Source of the DNA: Echinarachnius parma
Lineage: Eukaryota; Echinodermata; Echinoidea; Clypeasteroida; Echinarachniidae
DNA: 64,000 bases
NCBI GenBank assembly: GCA_037951105.1
Contig: JBAMJV010003077.1
Location: forward strand, 129,501 to 193,500
Direction: 5' to 3'
Positions 23,359 through 34,340 of the stretch are shown here, in pieces. Position 1 is the first letter of the stretch. Each line of letters starts with the position of its first letter. The notes under the pieces were generated by a model that saw nothing but the letters and a program-made list of their open reading frames with translations, did not search any database and was not told where the DNA came from. The position numbers and the translations under genes are program-made.

Positions 23359-26300
23359 GTTAGTTTGTTTATCTTAATTACTGTATGATTTAGATGAAAA
23401 GCACTTTTCGATCAAAATATTGCAGAGCGCTAGCAGCGTCATGCGCCATCGGACAACCATTGGCATTGCTTCAGCCGGCCGGGATTGCAGGGAGAGTCGG
23501 AGGGAGGCAACCGTTGGTGCATCTACCAGTAGCAGCTTGACTTGCAGGGGTGGCTCAGCTCGCAGCCACCCTAAGACCAATGCCATATAGAAAGCACAGT
23601 AAACAAATTTGTGAGATTTACCAAAAATGTAAAACTATCTCTAGCTATAATAAAGTATTATCTCACCAAATTAATCAACTGTGGATAGTAGGAGGGTAGA
23701 ATTAAATACAATTTGAAACTTACATTGAGCCTTCTGATGTAAAAAGTACTTTTAATTCCTATTTGAGAATTGTGATCTTTAGAAATATTGCAATGGATCT
23801 GATCCAATCTGGTTATCTGTGCCAGAGCTGTACTGCCCTCTAAATGCAAAAGTAGACCAGTTGTTTACATGTTTAGGCTTATGCCCATCGATATAAAAAT
23901 ACTGGATATAGCAACAGCGCCCTCATCATTAAGCCAGCGACAGTGTGAAAAAGTACTCCAAAAGTACTCCAAATACAAAGACCATGCTCGCTCGAGTGAA
24001 TCGATTTACGGAAATGAATAGAAGCACCTTTTGTATTTGGTCACTTAGGTGGACTTTTAGATACTTGCGGCGGCTTCAACGTCGCTCATTCGGCATTGTT
24101 CAGCGTGCTGTATCCAGTGTGTATATATCGATGCTTATGCCCAGTAACATTCTTAAATTCCTACTGAAACTGCAGAACAGTGGTAAAAAAAAACTTCAAT
24201 GTCAAGGTGATTGAAAGGATCTTACTACATCTGTGTCCATTGTCTGTGAATGTGTGAATTGACTGCCTGGCCATAGGCCCTGGTTTAGCTTTTGTATAAA
24301 CGTAACAAAGAATGTAGGTCAATCTGTGACTATAAAGAATTCTTTAATCTTTACAGCCAGCTAGCTTTGATTCTATTATAAGATTAACATGGTCATGATT
24401 CAATGAAGCCTTCATTCAATCATGACCATGTTAATCTTATAGATAGTTCACAGTTTGTAAGAATTCTTTAGAATGAAGACATGCTATAATTGTTTGTTGA
24501 ACAAAGCCATATTATGCTATTACAGCCATAACACAGCATCAAATTGATAGTGTGAAAAACATCTAGTTTAAGTCTAGGCAGACAGGGGATTTCCCCAGTG
24601 TTTACTGGGACAATGAGGGCAGCTGACTATCAGGCTTTTTTACCAGGCAATGGAGTAAGGGGTTAATGCAGCATGCTGTTAACCCCTTGTCTTGTAGGGG
24701 TGGCTCGCAGCCGCTTTCCTGCAACATTCAAAGACAAAACATATATTTACACATGTGCGCGAGTGTGCAAGCTATGTGTGTTTTTAAATACATTTTAAAA
24801 ATCGACACATTCATACAAATATATCAACAATCACAACATGGTCACGGCTTTTAAAATAAATGTATTAATCAAAATCAAATTTATCTTTTGAATGTTTATT
24901 TCAGAATGAAGTTAACATTTCATAAAGAAACGAGGTTGAATTTTTCAAATTGTTTGCGTCAATGGCTACTTCTTGAATGAAAACAGCCTGATAAATAAGA
25001 CATTGATGATTGCTTTCAACCAATGATTTAAGCATGATAAAAATAGCAAGTCTTTCGAGGCATTCTCTTCAAAGACTTGCCCATGACTGCCTTGGTAACG
25101 TATGCATGTGTGCATGACTAAAAGTATCTATCCTCTATGCAATTTGTAATTGTATAGCGCATCGGTTCTTTTAGTTTTAGTTGAGCATGCCGAGTCGTAG
25201 GCATGTCTTCGAAGAGAATGCTGTTCTATCGATTACATACATGGTAATGTATAACTCAGCACGATAATTAGTTTTGGCCACAACATTAAAGGGACTTAGT
25301 AACATTGTCCAAATCCTCAAAATAAAATTTTAATTCTAGCGGTTCCATCATACCTTGTTGTATTCGTATTAACAATAAAATCATGGGACCGGTTTCGGTT
25401 TTTCAAATTTCCCTTTCATGATCGAAGTATTCAGATAAGAAAACTCCCCCAGAGTTTTTCTTACCGTGTACAAAGTGAGTGCAGTGAGTCAGTGAATATC
25501 ACTTTGCATTTTCACTCATTACTTGGCCATGCAATGTCCATTTGACTTGAAATTTTCACACAATACCCTGTGGACATATGAGATAACAACAATATACATT
25601 GCATCAACCATTCATCACTTTTTGCACATGTCAACAAAGTTATAGTTCCCTTTAATGATTAAGTTTGCACTTTTCTTTCCTTTTAACCCGTTCAGGACTG
25701 ACTGATTTTGCTACAACATGTATTCTCCATAGACCCAAGCTAGAGTATTTTCGGGACCAGTCCTGAATGGGTTAAAGTTCCGATTACAATTTAATCTTGG
25801 CATTTAATTTAGTAGAAAATTATTAATAAATCGACAGGTGGCACCTCGAGTGCCTTTATACAGGGCACGACACTCGCACTAGCCCGCTGGCCCGGGGCCA
25901 GTGAAATTGCACTTTGGGCCAGCAAAAATGTATAAAAGACATGGAATACAATTTTCGGGCCAGTCAATTTTTCTTTCGGGCCACCAGAAAAAGGGAAGAA
26001 ATGATTTCACTGGCCAGACTGGTCCACTGACAAAAAAGGCGAGTGTGGAGCCCTGCTTTATAATAATTGTTTATTCATATTCTTGCTAGTAGTTTATTGC
26101 TTGGTTACTTTTATTATCTTTTAATGATTGGCATGCCATATATATTTATAATTTATTCTATTTCCATATTTTCCTCCTCACTCTTGGAACTTGACAGTTC
26201 TGAAAACAAGAACAGGGATCGAGCATGAAATATTGGTAAGAATCAACTTTCTGTCTTCACAATTACAAGTTACTTTTAGTCATTCAAAAATAGTAATTGT

Positions 26301-29300
26301 GGTCTAATAGTAATATGTAAATATAAATTTATTTTAACTCCTCGAGTGCCAAGCTCGCATGTTTTCGAGTTACAATACACACAAATGCCATAGAGCATTC
26401 AAATCCCTGGCACGTTAAGAGTTAAAGGGAAATAGTTTTGGTTTTGAGTAGCCCTGTAGTGAAATGGTTACACGACGGTTAACCGACCAGCATCGGCAAA
26501 AACGTTTTCATTTTCACGGTTTTGGTAAAAAAAAAAAAAAAAAAACCCGTTCGGTTAACCGGTTTTTGCCGTCTGTTAACCGGTTTTCCAAATAACCGAC
26601 TTACTACAGGGTTAGTTTTGAGGGCATTTCAAGAAATAATTCTTCAGTGAGGTAATGAAAAACCAAGTGTAATATTTGTTAGAGCATACAATTTTTAAGT
26701 TCAACAAATTTCAAAATCAGTTCAAAAACAGTAGAAATTTATCAATAAATATATCCGATTGGAATAAATGTGGTACCCCCATTTAGTTGATAATTTAAAG
26801 AAAAATATTAATATAATGACTAACATTTTTTCGATAAAAATACCTAAGAGGTGTGTTGATGATCTCTCTATTGAATCAATATTTAAACAAAATATCACAT
26901 TCACAATTTTTCATGAGACATTGTTCAAACCAACATGTTTTTAGAAAGCGCCCCCTAGTGTTTAAAAAAAGCTCTGCTTTTTAATGAAAACAGACTTAGC
27001 CGTTTGTAAGTTTTTGTTCTACATTTCAGTTTCAGGCATGATGAAGTTATCTGTTTGTAATGATATGGTGCAAGTTTTTGTTACTGAAATTCAGTTTTAC
27101 CAGAACTGTAATATCCATTGATTGAAATATCCAAATGATTTAAATATATTTGGTCTAGTTGTTTTTCTTTGTTCACAAATTTGGTCTTAATAACTCTTCC
27201 TCCCCACTTTGTACCAATTATAGAGAGGTGTAACTGTACTTTGAATCCCTAGTATATTAAAGGGATGCCTGTAAAGTGTCTTTAACTCCACGAAAATTAC
27301 TTGGAGCTTCCTCGTTTCTCTTCTACCGTGTTGTTTAGCTTATGGTAAGAGAAGAATAAAATGGGGTTGGATTTTTCAAATGCCCCTTTATTAGTATGAC
27401 GATATCTGTCATTCAGCTCAAAAGCATTAATTAACGGTCATAAACCTCATTTACGTCTGTTGTAAAAGCTGACGCATATTTTTTTTAACCAGGAAAGCAG
27501 TGTTCTTTTTCATTGAAACTTTCACACATCATTCGGACATATATTATCTTACAATAATTTTGGTACAGGATTGAAGTCTCAAATGTCATTTTGGGCAATA
27601 TCTGACACTTTACAGGTGCACCTTTAAACCCTTTTTTTTGCCAATTCAGAGAATAATGTATGTATTAAAAATAGGTTTCCAGACCAATACTGTAAACATT
27701 GTTATTTTCGCGCGATTAATATTTCGCGCTGAGCGATGCAAAAACGCATTCGCAGGTTTTTAATTTCGCGGCCGATCGTAAGACCCTCATCAAAATTATA
27801 TTATTACGTAAATGATAATGAATCAAATTGCATATTCGCGGGATTTAATGTTCGCGGACGCCGACTTCAGCGTGAAATCCACGAAAATTAAAGCACCGCG
27901 AATATTACCACGTTTACATAATTTGTAAAAACTCATCAAGAGCCTACTAAAGTAAATGTTCATGGGTCTGAAGAAGAAGACTAGCCTATTGTCTAGGATG
28001 TACACATCTTACGTGCTTCTCTGGTCTTCAAACATACGTGTGTATATAATTGGCGCACTCGCAATTGTTTGGCGCTTAGGGAACCAAAGGCCCTGTTTGG
28101 TTCCGTAAGATTTGGTGATTAATTGCATTATGAATTACACAACCCTTTTCAAAGTGGTACCCAAACATATACATCATTCTGTGTTGTTATTTGCGTGGTG
28201 GTCCCCTTTAATTTAAAATTAAGTATGTTTTTGTTTTTGTTTCTATTTTTTCTCTAGACCTTTGACTCTGCCAACAAGTATCACCTGATCCACTCCCTGG
28301 CCCTTCTTGCTGTCCCAATGACCAGGAATCCTCTCTTGGTAAGTCTCTTCTTCTTCTGATCATTGGTGAAGGGGCAGAGGCACTGCCTGCATATCCTTCT
28401 TCCCGATAGAACCTGACAAGCAAATATTTAAAAAAGGCGTAGCTGTCTTTAAACTCTAAAACAATACGAGTTTACCCGGAAATTCCATGATTTTACTGAT
28501 TTACCCCGAAATGGCATAATTTCCTGAAGTTAAGGTGTTGTTCAAATGCCAGAATATTGCCATTTTTGAAAACACAGCTCCCCCTTTTTATTTCCATTCT
28601 CCTCATTTAAAGTTTAGTCCTCAAGATTCTTGCTTATAAATACCATTTTTGGGGGTACATTCAACCTTTTGTTTAAAAACAGAAAACATTTAACATTGAT
28701 TTTGTATTATAATTTTTTTTTTTAAATGGTGGTTTTGTTTTCAGTCACTGATATGTACTAGGCAGAAGTCACCAGTGGCATAATGGGCAAAACAAATTGG
28801 GCCTGGAAGGGGGGGGGGGGCAATGAAGAGGAGGCAAAGCGACAAACATGTGCCAGGGGATACAGTGTTTTGTAAACAGGAGTTCTAGAGTGTTACAATG
28901 TTTTTAATGCAAGCAAAATAAAAACATGAGAAGGTAGGGCATTCCAAGGTATTTCTACGCCAAAGACCCCACCCCTATCTTGTGCCATTTGCCAGTTATC
29001 TAATTTTCTATTTGTTACTTATTTTCATTTAATATATAATTGAACTTCTCATTTCTCTTTTTTATCACAGACTGGTACCTTTTTAACTGGAGGTATTATA
29101 GGATCCTGTGAGGTGGGGTATTTCTGTAGATGCCTGGCCCCTGGCCCCTGTTATCTCATGACCATTGACAGTTATCTCATTTGCGATTTCTAATATTAAT
29201 CTGCACATTTTCCTTTTGTTTTTTCTTGTAGACTCGGAGCCTTATGACGGGGAGGCATCATTGGACACTATGCCCTTATCAATCTTGTGCCCATTTAAGT

Positions 29301-29754
29301 TTTTCTCTGTTTCAATGCGTCATTTATTTTCATTGCATTTCTCATTTTAGATAATTTTCTCTGTATGTAATTCATGTTCTCATGTCTTCTTTTGTTCTCC
29401 TAGACTGGAAGCTTTATGACAGGAGGGATCATCGGATTCTGCGGGGCGGGGTATTTCTATGCCATCCCCAGCAACCCCTCCCTTATCAATCTTGTGCCCA
29501 TTGATGTGTTCTTCAGTGTCAATTTTGTCATTTATTTTCATTCCATTTCACATTTTAGATAATTTCTTCATATGTAATTTATTTTCTCATTTCTTATTTT
29601 GTTCTCCTAGACTGGAAGCCTTATGACTGGAGGTATCATTGGCTTCTGCGGGGCGGGGTATATCTACGCCATCACCAGCAACCCCTCCCCGGTCCAGCTC
29701 ATGCCCATTGGAGGACTTCTACTCATGGCTGGCTGGCTCAGCATAGCGTTGTGA
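23250..29754 (+). CDS. TMEM256: TMEM256 homologue (DUF423 membrane protein), 4 exons
   Basis: Joined exons 23250-23358, 26198-26235, 28258-28338 and 29611-29754 give 123 aa; the human protein is 113 aa. All introns are GT-AG, with phases 1, 0, 0. The N-terminus resembles human TMEM256, with LRIGGVSGLAAVVMGAYGSH against a similar GxxSGxxAxxxGxYGxHG stretch. The FDSANKYHLIHSLALLAVP block matches the family's FDKANKHHFLHSLALLGVP, its most conserved part. Four hydrophobic segments lie at about residues 16-35, 57-72, 77-96 and 101-123. The family is small, multi-pass and of poorly known function; I assign no activity. The terminal exon is preceded by three tandem decoy copies (29071, 29232, 29404). 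Intron 1 holds the nested transposons at 23567-24702. Confidence 0.93.
23567..24702 (+). mobile_element. MULE-like non-autonomous transposon, copy A (with nested insert)
   Basis: The tips CACCCTAAGAC and, inverted, CACCCCTACAAGAC are flanked by a perfect 9-bp duplication GCTCGCAGC (23558-23566 and 24703-24711). A 9-bp duplication fits the Mutator/MULE superfamily. A perfect-stem hairpin lies inside at 24377-24441. The same element without the insert lies reversed at 36636-37516. No transposase frame. It is interrupted by another element at 23887-24132. Confidence 0.88.
23887..24132. mobile_element. 246-bp element nested in MULE copy A
   Basis: Absent from copy B, which gives an exact empty site. 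It has 9-bp perfect inverted tips ATCGATATA/TATATCGAT and a 10-bp target duplication GCTTATGCCC (23877-23886 and 24133-24142). No coding capacity; a frame across 23945-24214 is incidental. Confidence 0.9.
25060..25221. mobile_element. Foldback MITE family V, copy 1
   Basis: Arm GCATTCTCTTCAAAGACTTG and inverted arm CATGTCTTCGAAGAGAATGC, with inner TGCATGACTAAAAG and CTTTTAGTT also facing each other. A second, interrupted copy is at 47932-48328. Confidence 0.75.
25286..25655 (+). mobile_element. Family X MITE, copy 3
   Basis: Complete 370-bp copy from TTAAAGGGACTTAGTAACAT to TTATAGTTCCCTTTAA in TMEM256 intron 1. Near-identical in layout to the copy at 63255-63640. Confidence 0.85.
25682..25776. 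mobile_element. 95-bp MITE with TTTAACCCGTTCAGGACTG ends
   Basis: Left TTTAACCCGTTCAGGACTG, right CAGTCCTGAATGGGTTAAA, one mismatch between the inverted ends. Only copy seen here. Confidence 0.8.
25856..26065. repeat. GGCCAGT-rich dispersed repeat
   Basis: Opens CACGACACTCGCACTAGCCC and closes GCGAGTGTGGAGCCCTG, with several GGGCCAG/ACTGGCC blocks inside. A related repeat with GGGCAAGTAAA blocks and the same CGACACTAGCAC opening is at 56865-57140. Origin unknown. Confidence 0.5.
26198..26235 (+). CDS. TMEM256: TMEM256 exon 2 (38 nt)
   Basis: Acceptor TTGACAG|TTCTG, donor ATATTG|GTAAGA. Phase 1 to phase 0; codes VLKTRTGIEHEIL, the short loop between the first two membrane segments. Such a small exon is easily missed by gene finders. 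Confidence 0.85.
26335..26424. mobile_element. 90-bp MITE, copy 1
   Basis: AACTCCTCGAGTGCCAAGCTC to GGCACGTTAAGAGTT with inverted ends; an inverted copy lies at 39866-39961 in RHBDD1 intron 1. Confidence 0.7.
26424..27115. mobile_element. Family Y MITE, copy 4, interrupted
   Basis: Begins TAAAGGGAAATAGTTTTGGT and carries the family blocks TGATCTCTCTATTGAATCA and AAAGCGCCCCCTAG. It is interrupted at 26452-26611 by an element with CCCTGTAGT/ACTACAGGG tips. That inserted element has a shorter relative at 40344-40433. Confidence 0.7.
26452..26611. mobile_element. Element with CCCTGTAGT ends inserted in family Y
   Basis: Inverted tips CCCTGTAGT/ACTACAGGG, several GGTTAACCG repeats and a long A-run. 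The end sequence is reminiscent of hAT-type tips, but I saw no clean 8-bp target duplication. Confidence 0.6.
27688..27920. mobile_element. Foldback MITE with TTCGCG-rich arms
   Basis: TACTGTAAACATTGTTATTT with TTCGCG on the left faces CGCGAATATTACCACGTTTACA-type sequence on the right. Multiple TTCGCGG blocks inside. Confidence 0.75.
27957..28211. mobile_element. Family Z element, right half
   Basis: Shares ATTGGCGCACTCGCAATTG and TTTGGCG with the copy at 43975-44252 and ends TTGCGTGGTGGTCCCCTTTAA, the inverse of the family's left end TTAAAGGGTACCACCACC. It ends 46 bp before TMEM256 exon 3. Confidence 0.6.
28258..28338 (+). CDS. TMEM256: TMEM256 exon 3
   Basis: Acceptor TTTTTTCTCTAG|ACC, donor CTCTTG|GTAAGT, phase 0 at both ends. 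Codes residues 50-76 with the conserved FDSANKYHLIHSLALLAVP block, the strongest family evidence. Confidence 0.93.
29071..29193 (+). pseudogene. Decoy terminal exon 1 of TMEM256
   Basis: Follows an intact pyrimidine tract and CACAG acceptor in the same phase as the real exon. It starts TGTFLTGGIIGSCEVGYF, close to the true TGSLMTGGIIGFCGAGYI, then diverges and stops after 40 codons. The conserved last membrane segment is missing. Confidence 0.75.
29232..29354 (+). pseudogene. Decoy terminal exon 2 of TMEM256
   Basis: Acceptor TTTTCTTGTAG|ACT is intact. The start TRSLMTG matches, then an extra G shifts the frame. A stop comes after 40 codons, with the shared tail SHFR and stop also seen in copy 3. 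Confidence 0.75.
29404..29562 (+). pseudogene. Decoy terminal exon 3 of TMEM256 (best preserved)
   Basis: Acceptor GTTCTCCTAG|ACT is identical to that of the real exon. The first 27 residues follow the real exon closely (TGSFMTGGIIGFCGAGYFYA, then IPSNPS), after which the sequence runs into intron-like DNA and ends FHSISHFR with a stop after 52 codons. It could act as an alternative terminal exon giving a different C-terminus. Confidence 0.78.
29611..29754 (+). CDS. TMEM256: TMEM256 exon 4 (terminal, intact)
   Basis: Acceptor GTTCTCCTAG|ACT, phase 0. Codes residues 77-123 with two membrane segments, ending GGLLLMAGWLSIAL and TGA; the family ends similarly (GGTLLLLGWLALAL in human). The 3' UTR end is not clear; a transposon begins about 215 bp downstream. 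Confidence 0.92.
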   Translation, partial: TGSLMTGGIIGFCGAGYIYAITSNPSPVQLMPIGGLLLMAGWLSIAL

Positions 29755-29970
29755 TAGCCTCTCTTCAACATGACTTGTGTTTGTGGCCTATATTGCATCT
29801 ACACGCCCATCCGCAAAATGTCCTGGTCGTACAGCGTACATAGACAATGCATGCAGTAGCATGTCAACAGTTGCATGCTAGCCATGCATTGTCAAAGCAA
29901 TGCCTATGACACAACAGTATGGTAATGTCTGTATGAGTGGCTGATATTGTGATATCTACATGTCGACGCT

Positions 29971-30763
29971 GGGCAATTAAAAGGGCAAATTGGCCGATAT
30001 TATCGTTAAATATCGATTTTTTATTTTTTTTTAGATAGAGTACTTTAATACCTATCCGATGATATATTTAGAATCCCCATATATGCCCTACTTTTTGAGA
30101 AAATCAAAAATAACAAAAGGACAAAATGAAATAATTGCGCGTATTTGGGCAACAAAAAGGACAATAACGTTTTCCACGAACTGACGAACAGTGTTATTTA
30201 GATAAGAATAAATACACTTATAACAAATGAAGTGTGTTATTTGACTATTTTTCCGTAAAAACATAGCATTGGTTACAATATCTGCACATACGTAAGGCCA
30301 CAAGTTTAGCCAATTTTAATTGAAGCGGCGACGAAATTACACTTTTGCATGTTTGGCATACACGACTCAACGCGCACCTCGTGCGCGTATGATATGGGCA
30401 ACAAAAAGGACAAAATGGACTTTGCCCTTTTTGTTGCCCATTATCGCGCCAAGTCACACGCATTGGCTGTGCATTCTCAATGCGGGCAATTGTATTATTG
30501 TCCCTTTTGCGTGCACGATATCGGCGCATCATATCGCGTGTAATAAGGACAATATAAGAAATGCGTAATAACTCTGTTAAAAAGAACTGAGCATACGCCA
30601 AATTAAACGACTTGGTAGCTATAAAGCCTACCTAACCTTTTCACTAAACATAGTTACTGAATTTGGCATTTAAAACAAATTATTACCCAAAATGTTGTTT
30701 CTTCAAAAAAAGTATGTATCGTTTTTTGCTATCGATACCGTCAATTTGTCCTTTTAATTGCCC
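29971..30763. mobile_element. About 790-bp element with GGGCAATTAAAAGG ends
   Basis: Left GGGCAATTAAAAGGGCAAATTG, right (inverted) GGGCAATTAAAAGGACAAATTG. A GGGCAACAAAAAGGACAAA block and its inverse are inside at about 30393-30446. The frames here (for example 30245-30601) show no transposase. Confidence 0.8.
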
Positions 30764-31075
30764 ACCGACGATGTATGTACTCTTGATAGTGGTGGTGGTG
30801 TTGATTGATGGTGACAATGACGATGATGATTACGATGATGACAATCTGTACCCTAACAATTTCCTCTGTCAACTATTGGACAAAACTTGAAGATGCTTTC
30901 ACCTTTCATTCCATTTATGTCCCTCACTATTTTCTGGTGTTTAGTTTTTTAGAAGTAGAGATAGATAAGGTGAATTCGACTTCTCAAATTGGCTAGATTT
31001 GATGTCAGAATTCCTCACAAAATTGCGGAACTTTATGTAGAACGTGGGATATTGACTCGTGTGTCTTCACTGTTA

Positions 31076-31222
31076 GGCCTGCCCCAACATTCACCCATGC
31101 TTCACTTCCCGTCATCTAGTTTTGGGGCATCCAGTTGAGGACACCCCAAATTGTTCAAATCCATGTTTTCCTCAACTAGACGGCTGAAAGTGAACAATGG
31201 GTGAACTTGGGGACAGGGCCCA
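31076..31222. repeat. Imperfect 147-bp palindrome
   Basis: CTGCCCCAACATTCACCCAT on the left and ATGGGTGAACTTGGGGACAG on the right are inverted; inner TCATCTAGTTTTGGGG and CCTCAACTAGACGG also roughly match. MITE-like. Confidence 0.65.
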
Positions 31223-31723
31223 ATCGTGATGTCATAACTTTTCATAGATATTCCTGAAAACAATCCAGGGCTACATTTTTCCAGTTGATAATTCTCTTGT
31301 TGGTAATTGTCCCAATTTGGGGGTAAATAGCTGCCCTTGTTGCAGTTTTCAGTTGTCCTAGGGGTTTTTACCCGAATGTAACATGATTTTGCCTGAACAT
31401 GATATGATTTTGCCAGAATATGACAATATTTGCCTGAATTTTAGGTGCGTTTTGCCCGAAGATAGCCGTAGGGCGCAGCGAGAGGGAATTCATGGAGTTT
31501 GCCCCCGATAAGTGACCAGCCCCCTCCAATGATGAAATATATGTACATTTACATTTTCTTGAAATTCTTCTATTCAGACACTGCAATATTTTATATTATG
31601 TAAATGGTTATGCACTTGTACATTCAACCTCACAACTCACTCATGGTTTAACCTACCATTGATATTAGTGGCCTTATAAATACATTTTGCCTGTAGACAA
31701 GATTTGATACCTACGGTATTTGC

Positions 31724-32950
31724 TTTTTATGCCTCCGCCAACGAAGTGGCCGGAGGCATTATGTTTTCGGGTTGTCCGTCCGTCCGTCCGTCCGTCCGTC
31801 CGTCCGTCCGTCCGTCCGTCCGTCCGTACGTCCGTCCGTACGTCCCGTTTTCGTTCTCGCGATATCTCAAGAACCAGTTGACGGATCAATTTCAAACTTG
31901 GTATGAGTGTACATATTGGGGTGACAATGATCTGATTAGATTTTAGGGGTCATGAGGTCAAAGGTCAAGGTCACAGGACTCAATATATATGCAAAAATGC
32001 CTCGTTCTCGCGATATCTCAAGAACTGGTTGACGGATCAAATTCAAACTTGGTATTAGTGTAGATATTGGGGTGGCAATGATCTGATTAGATTTAGGGGT
32101 CATGAGGTCAAAGGTCAAGGTCACAGGACTCGATATATATGCAAAAATGCCTCGTTCTCGCGATATCTCAAGAACTGGTTGACGGATCAAATTCAAACTT
32201 GGTATTAGTGTAGATATTGGGGTGGCAATGATCTGATTAGATTTTGGGGTTCATGAGGTTAAAGGTCAAGGTTCACAGGACCTCAATATATATGCAAAAA
32301 TGCCTCGCGTCTCTCGCGATATCTCAAGAACTGGTTGACGGAATCAAATTCAAACTTGGTATTAGTGTAATATTGGTCTGGTGGGCAATGATCTGATTAG
32401 ATTTTGGGGTTCATGAGGACAAAGGTCAAGGTCACAGGAATCATGTATGTGCAAAAATGCCTCGTTCTTGCGATATCTCAAGAACCGGTTGACGGATCAA
32501 TTACATACTAGGTATGAGTGTACATATCGGGGTGCCACTGATCTGATTAGATTTGGGGGGGTCACATGAGGTCAAAGGTCAAGGTCACATGACTTCAATA
32601 TGTATGGCGAAAATGACTTGTAATTGCAAAATTTCAAGGAACTGAATGTCAGATTTCAATCAAACTCGGTACCTGTATCATAAAGAGTCAACGTAGCCAT
32701 AAAATGTTGGGGTCATGAGGTTGAGGTCAAGGTCACGGGACTCATTATACATGCAAAAAAAGCTTGTAAATACCAAAATCTCAAGAACTAAATGTCAGAT
32801 TTCAATCAAACTTGGTACCTGACTGTTTTTTAGGGAGCCATCAAAGATTGGGATCATATGGTCAAGGTCACAGGACTCAAAATATAAGAAAAATTAAATC
32901 AGTGCATGTTAATTTGGGCATATTAAAATCGCGTGATAGCGGAGGCATAA
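31724..32950. mobile_element. CCGTCC/GCCTCCGCC element with seven about 150-bp tandem units
   Basis: Opens TTATGCCTCCGCC and closes GCGGAGGCATAA. A (CCGT)n tract (31774-31846) is followed by about seven tandem units starting near 31860, 32011, 32161, 32317, 32471, 32620 and 32776. The first five open with GATATCTCAAGAAC; the last two are diverged. Most units carry AGGTCAAAGGTCAAGGTCA or a variant. Sequence of this style is widespread in marine invertebrates (recalled). Confidence 0.85.
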
Positions 32951-34340
32951 TTTTTCGATTGCGCGCAATCGGAAGATCCATCTAGTTTATCATAATATAC
33001 CTTTTAAAGTATACTTAGTATACATTATGTATGTTTTTATGTTTGATATATTTTGATGTAATGAACAAGAACATTCTTAGATTTGTAATATAATATTATG
33101 AAACATATCCTCACCTTATTATGGGTAGATAAAACATATTGCAAATATGGTCATAGCTCTCATTTATTAATGTTTAATCTACTTCTGGAACCAATTTGTA
33201 TAAGTAATTTTTTTTGTGTGTGTTTTTTACAAAATTACAAAATTAGTGTTATCTGTAGATTTGATGTCTTATTGGAATTTAGAATAATTATACAATTATA
33301 ATCCTATATTAAATATGTGTTGTTTTTTTTCTTAGAAGTCCTGCAAATGAAAAAAAAAAACATGTCATTCAGTCATATGCTTTTCTCCTATCTGTAGCCT
33401 ATTGCTGTGTCGAAATCAGGTATATTATATAGAAATACTCTCATTGTCAAAAACAATATACATGTATTATTAAATCACAATTTCATTATGAAAAGAATTT
33501 TAAAAGATATGTATATAAGATGTATATCACAATTTCATTATAAAAAGAGAAGTATAAGATGTGCATGTATGATCATTAATTGTTTATCCTGTGCACAAGG
33601 AATTTTGATACATGTAATCCTCTGTATAAAGAGCTCGGATATCGGATATAATGACTGAGGTACTGCTTATAATGAGGTAGATAGTGTGTATAATGATAAT
33701 AAATCATGTAATACAATGTATAATTGTCAGTCTCTTGGAGTATGTATTGTCTGTAATGTGTTTTGTTATGAAATAATAATTAGATGAAGTCCAGTGTGTA
33801 AAATGCTACTGACAATCATCATCATCTTCACCATTACCATCTCCATCAGTACATCATTTGTATCTAAACAGTTACAAAAAACATAACATCTAAAGCACAA
33901 AATATAATTGTGCAGATTCATGTGATGATGATGATGATGAAGATGAGGATGGTGATGGTGATGATGATATTGATGATGATGGTGATCGTGATCATGATGA
34001 TGGTGATGACGATGACAATGATGATGGCTGATGCTGATTTGATTTGAATTGATTTTCAACATTAACAAATTAAATATTATAATCGTGAATAACACAATTC
34101 ATTGAATAATCTACTGTGTTCATTGTATAATGATGATAATTATCATCAATGCTACGGGGGGAGCGGGGGGGTGGGGGGGGGGGGGGCGCAGGGGGCACAT
34201 TCCCTCGGCTCCCCCAAGAACTTTGCAAAAATCATAAACTTATAAACAGTAAATCCTTTAAAGATAAAGACATTTCATATAGATTTTGATTGAATGCCTG
34301 TCTGTAAAAAACAAATAACCAACCAAGAGTGTGTCCCCTC
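32951..34340. other. Gene-free AT-rich stretch with CAT repeats and a G-rich tract
   Basis: No gene seen. Interrupted ATG/GATGGT microsatellite at about 33924-34025; G-rich tract at 34156-34186. Confidence 0.5.

Noticed and set aside
23374..23586. 70-codon minus-strand frame in TMEM256 intron 1
   Set aside because: GC-rich intronic sequence running into the MULE-like element; no family.
30245..30601. 118-codon minus-strand frame inside the GGGCAATTAAAAGG element
   Set aside because: Spans an internal inverted repeat of the element; no transposase motif.
31936..32196. 86-codon minus-strand frame with repeated LIRQPVLEISRERG
   Set aside because: Simple translation of the 150-bp tandem units of the CCGTCC element.
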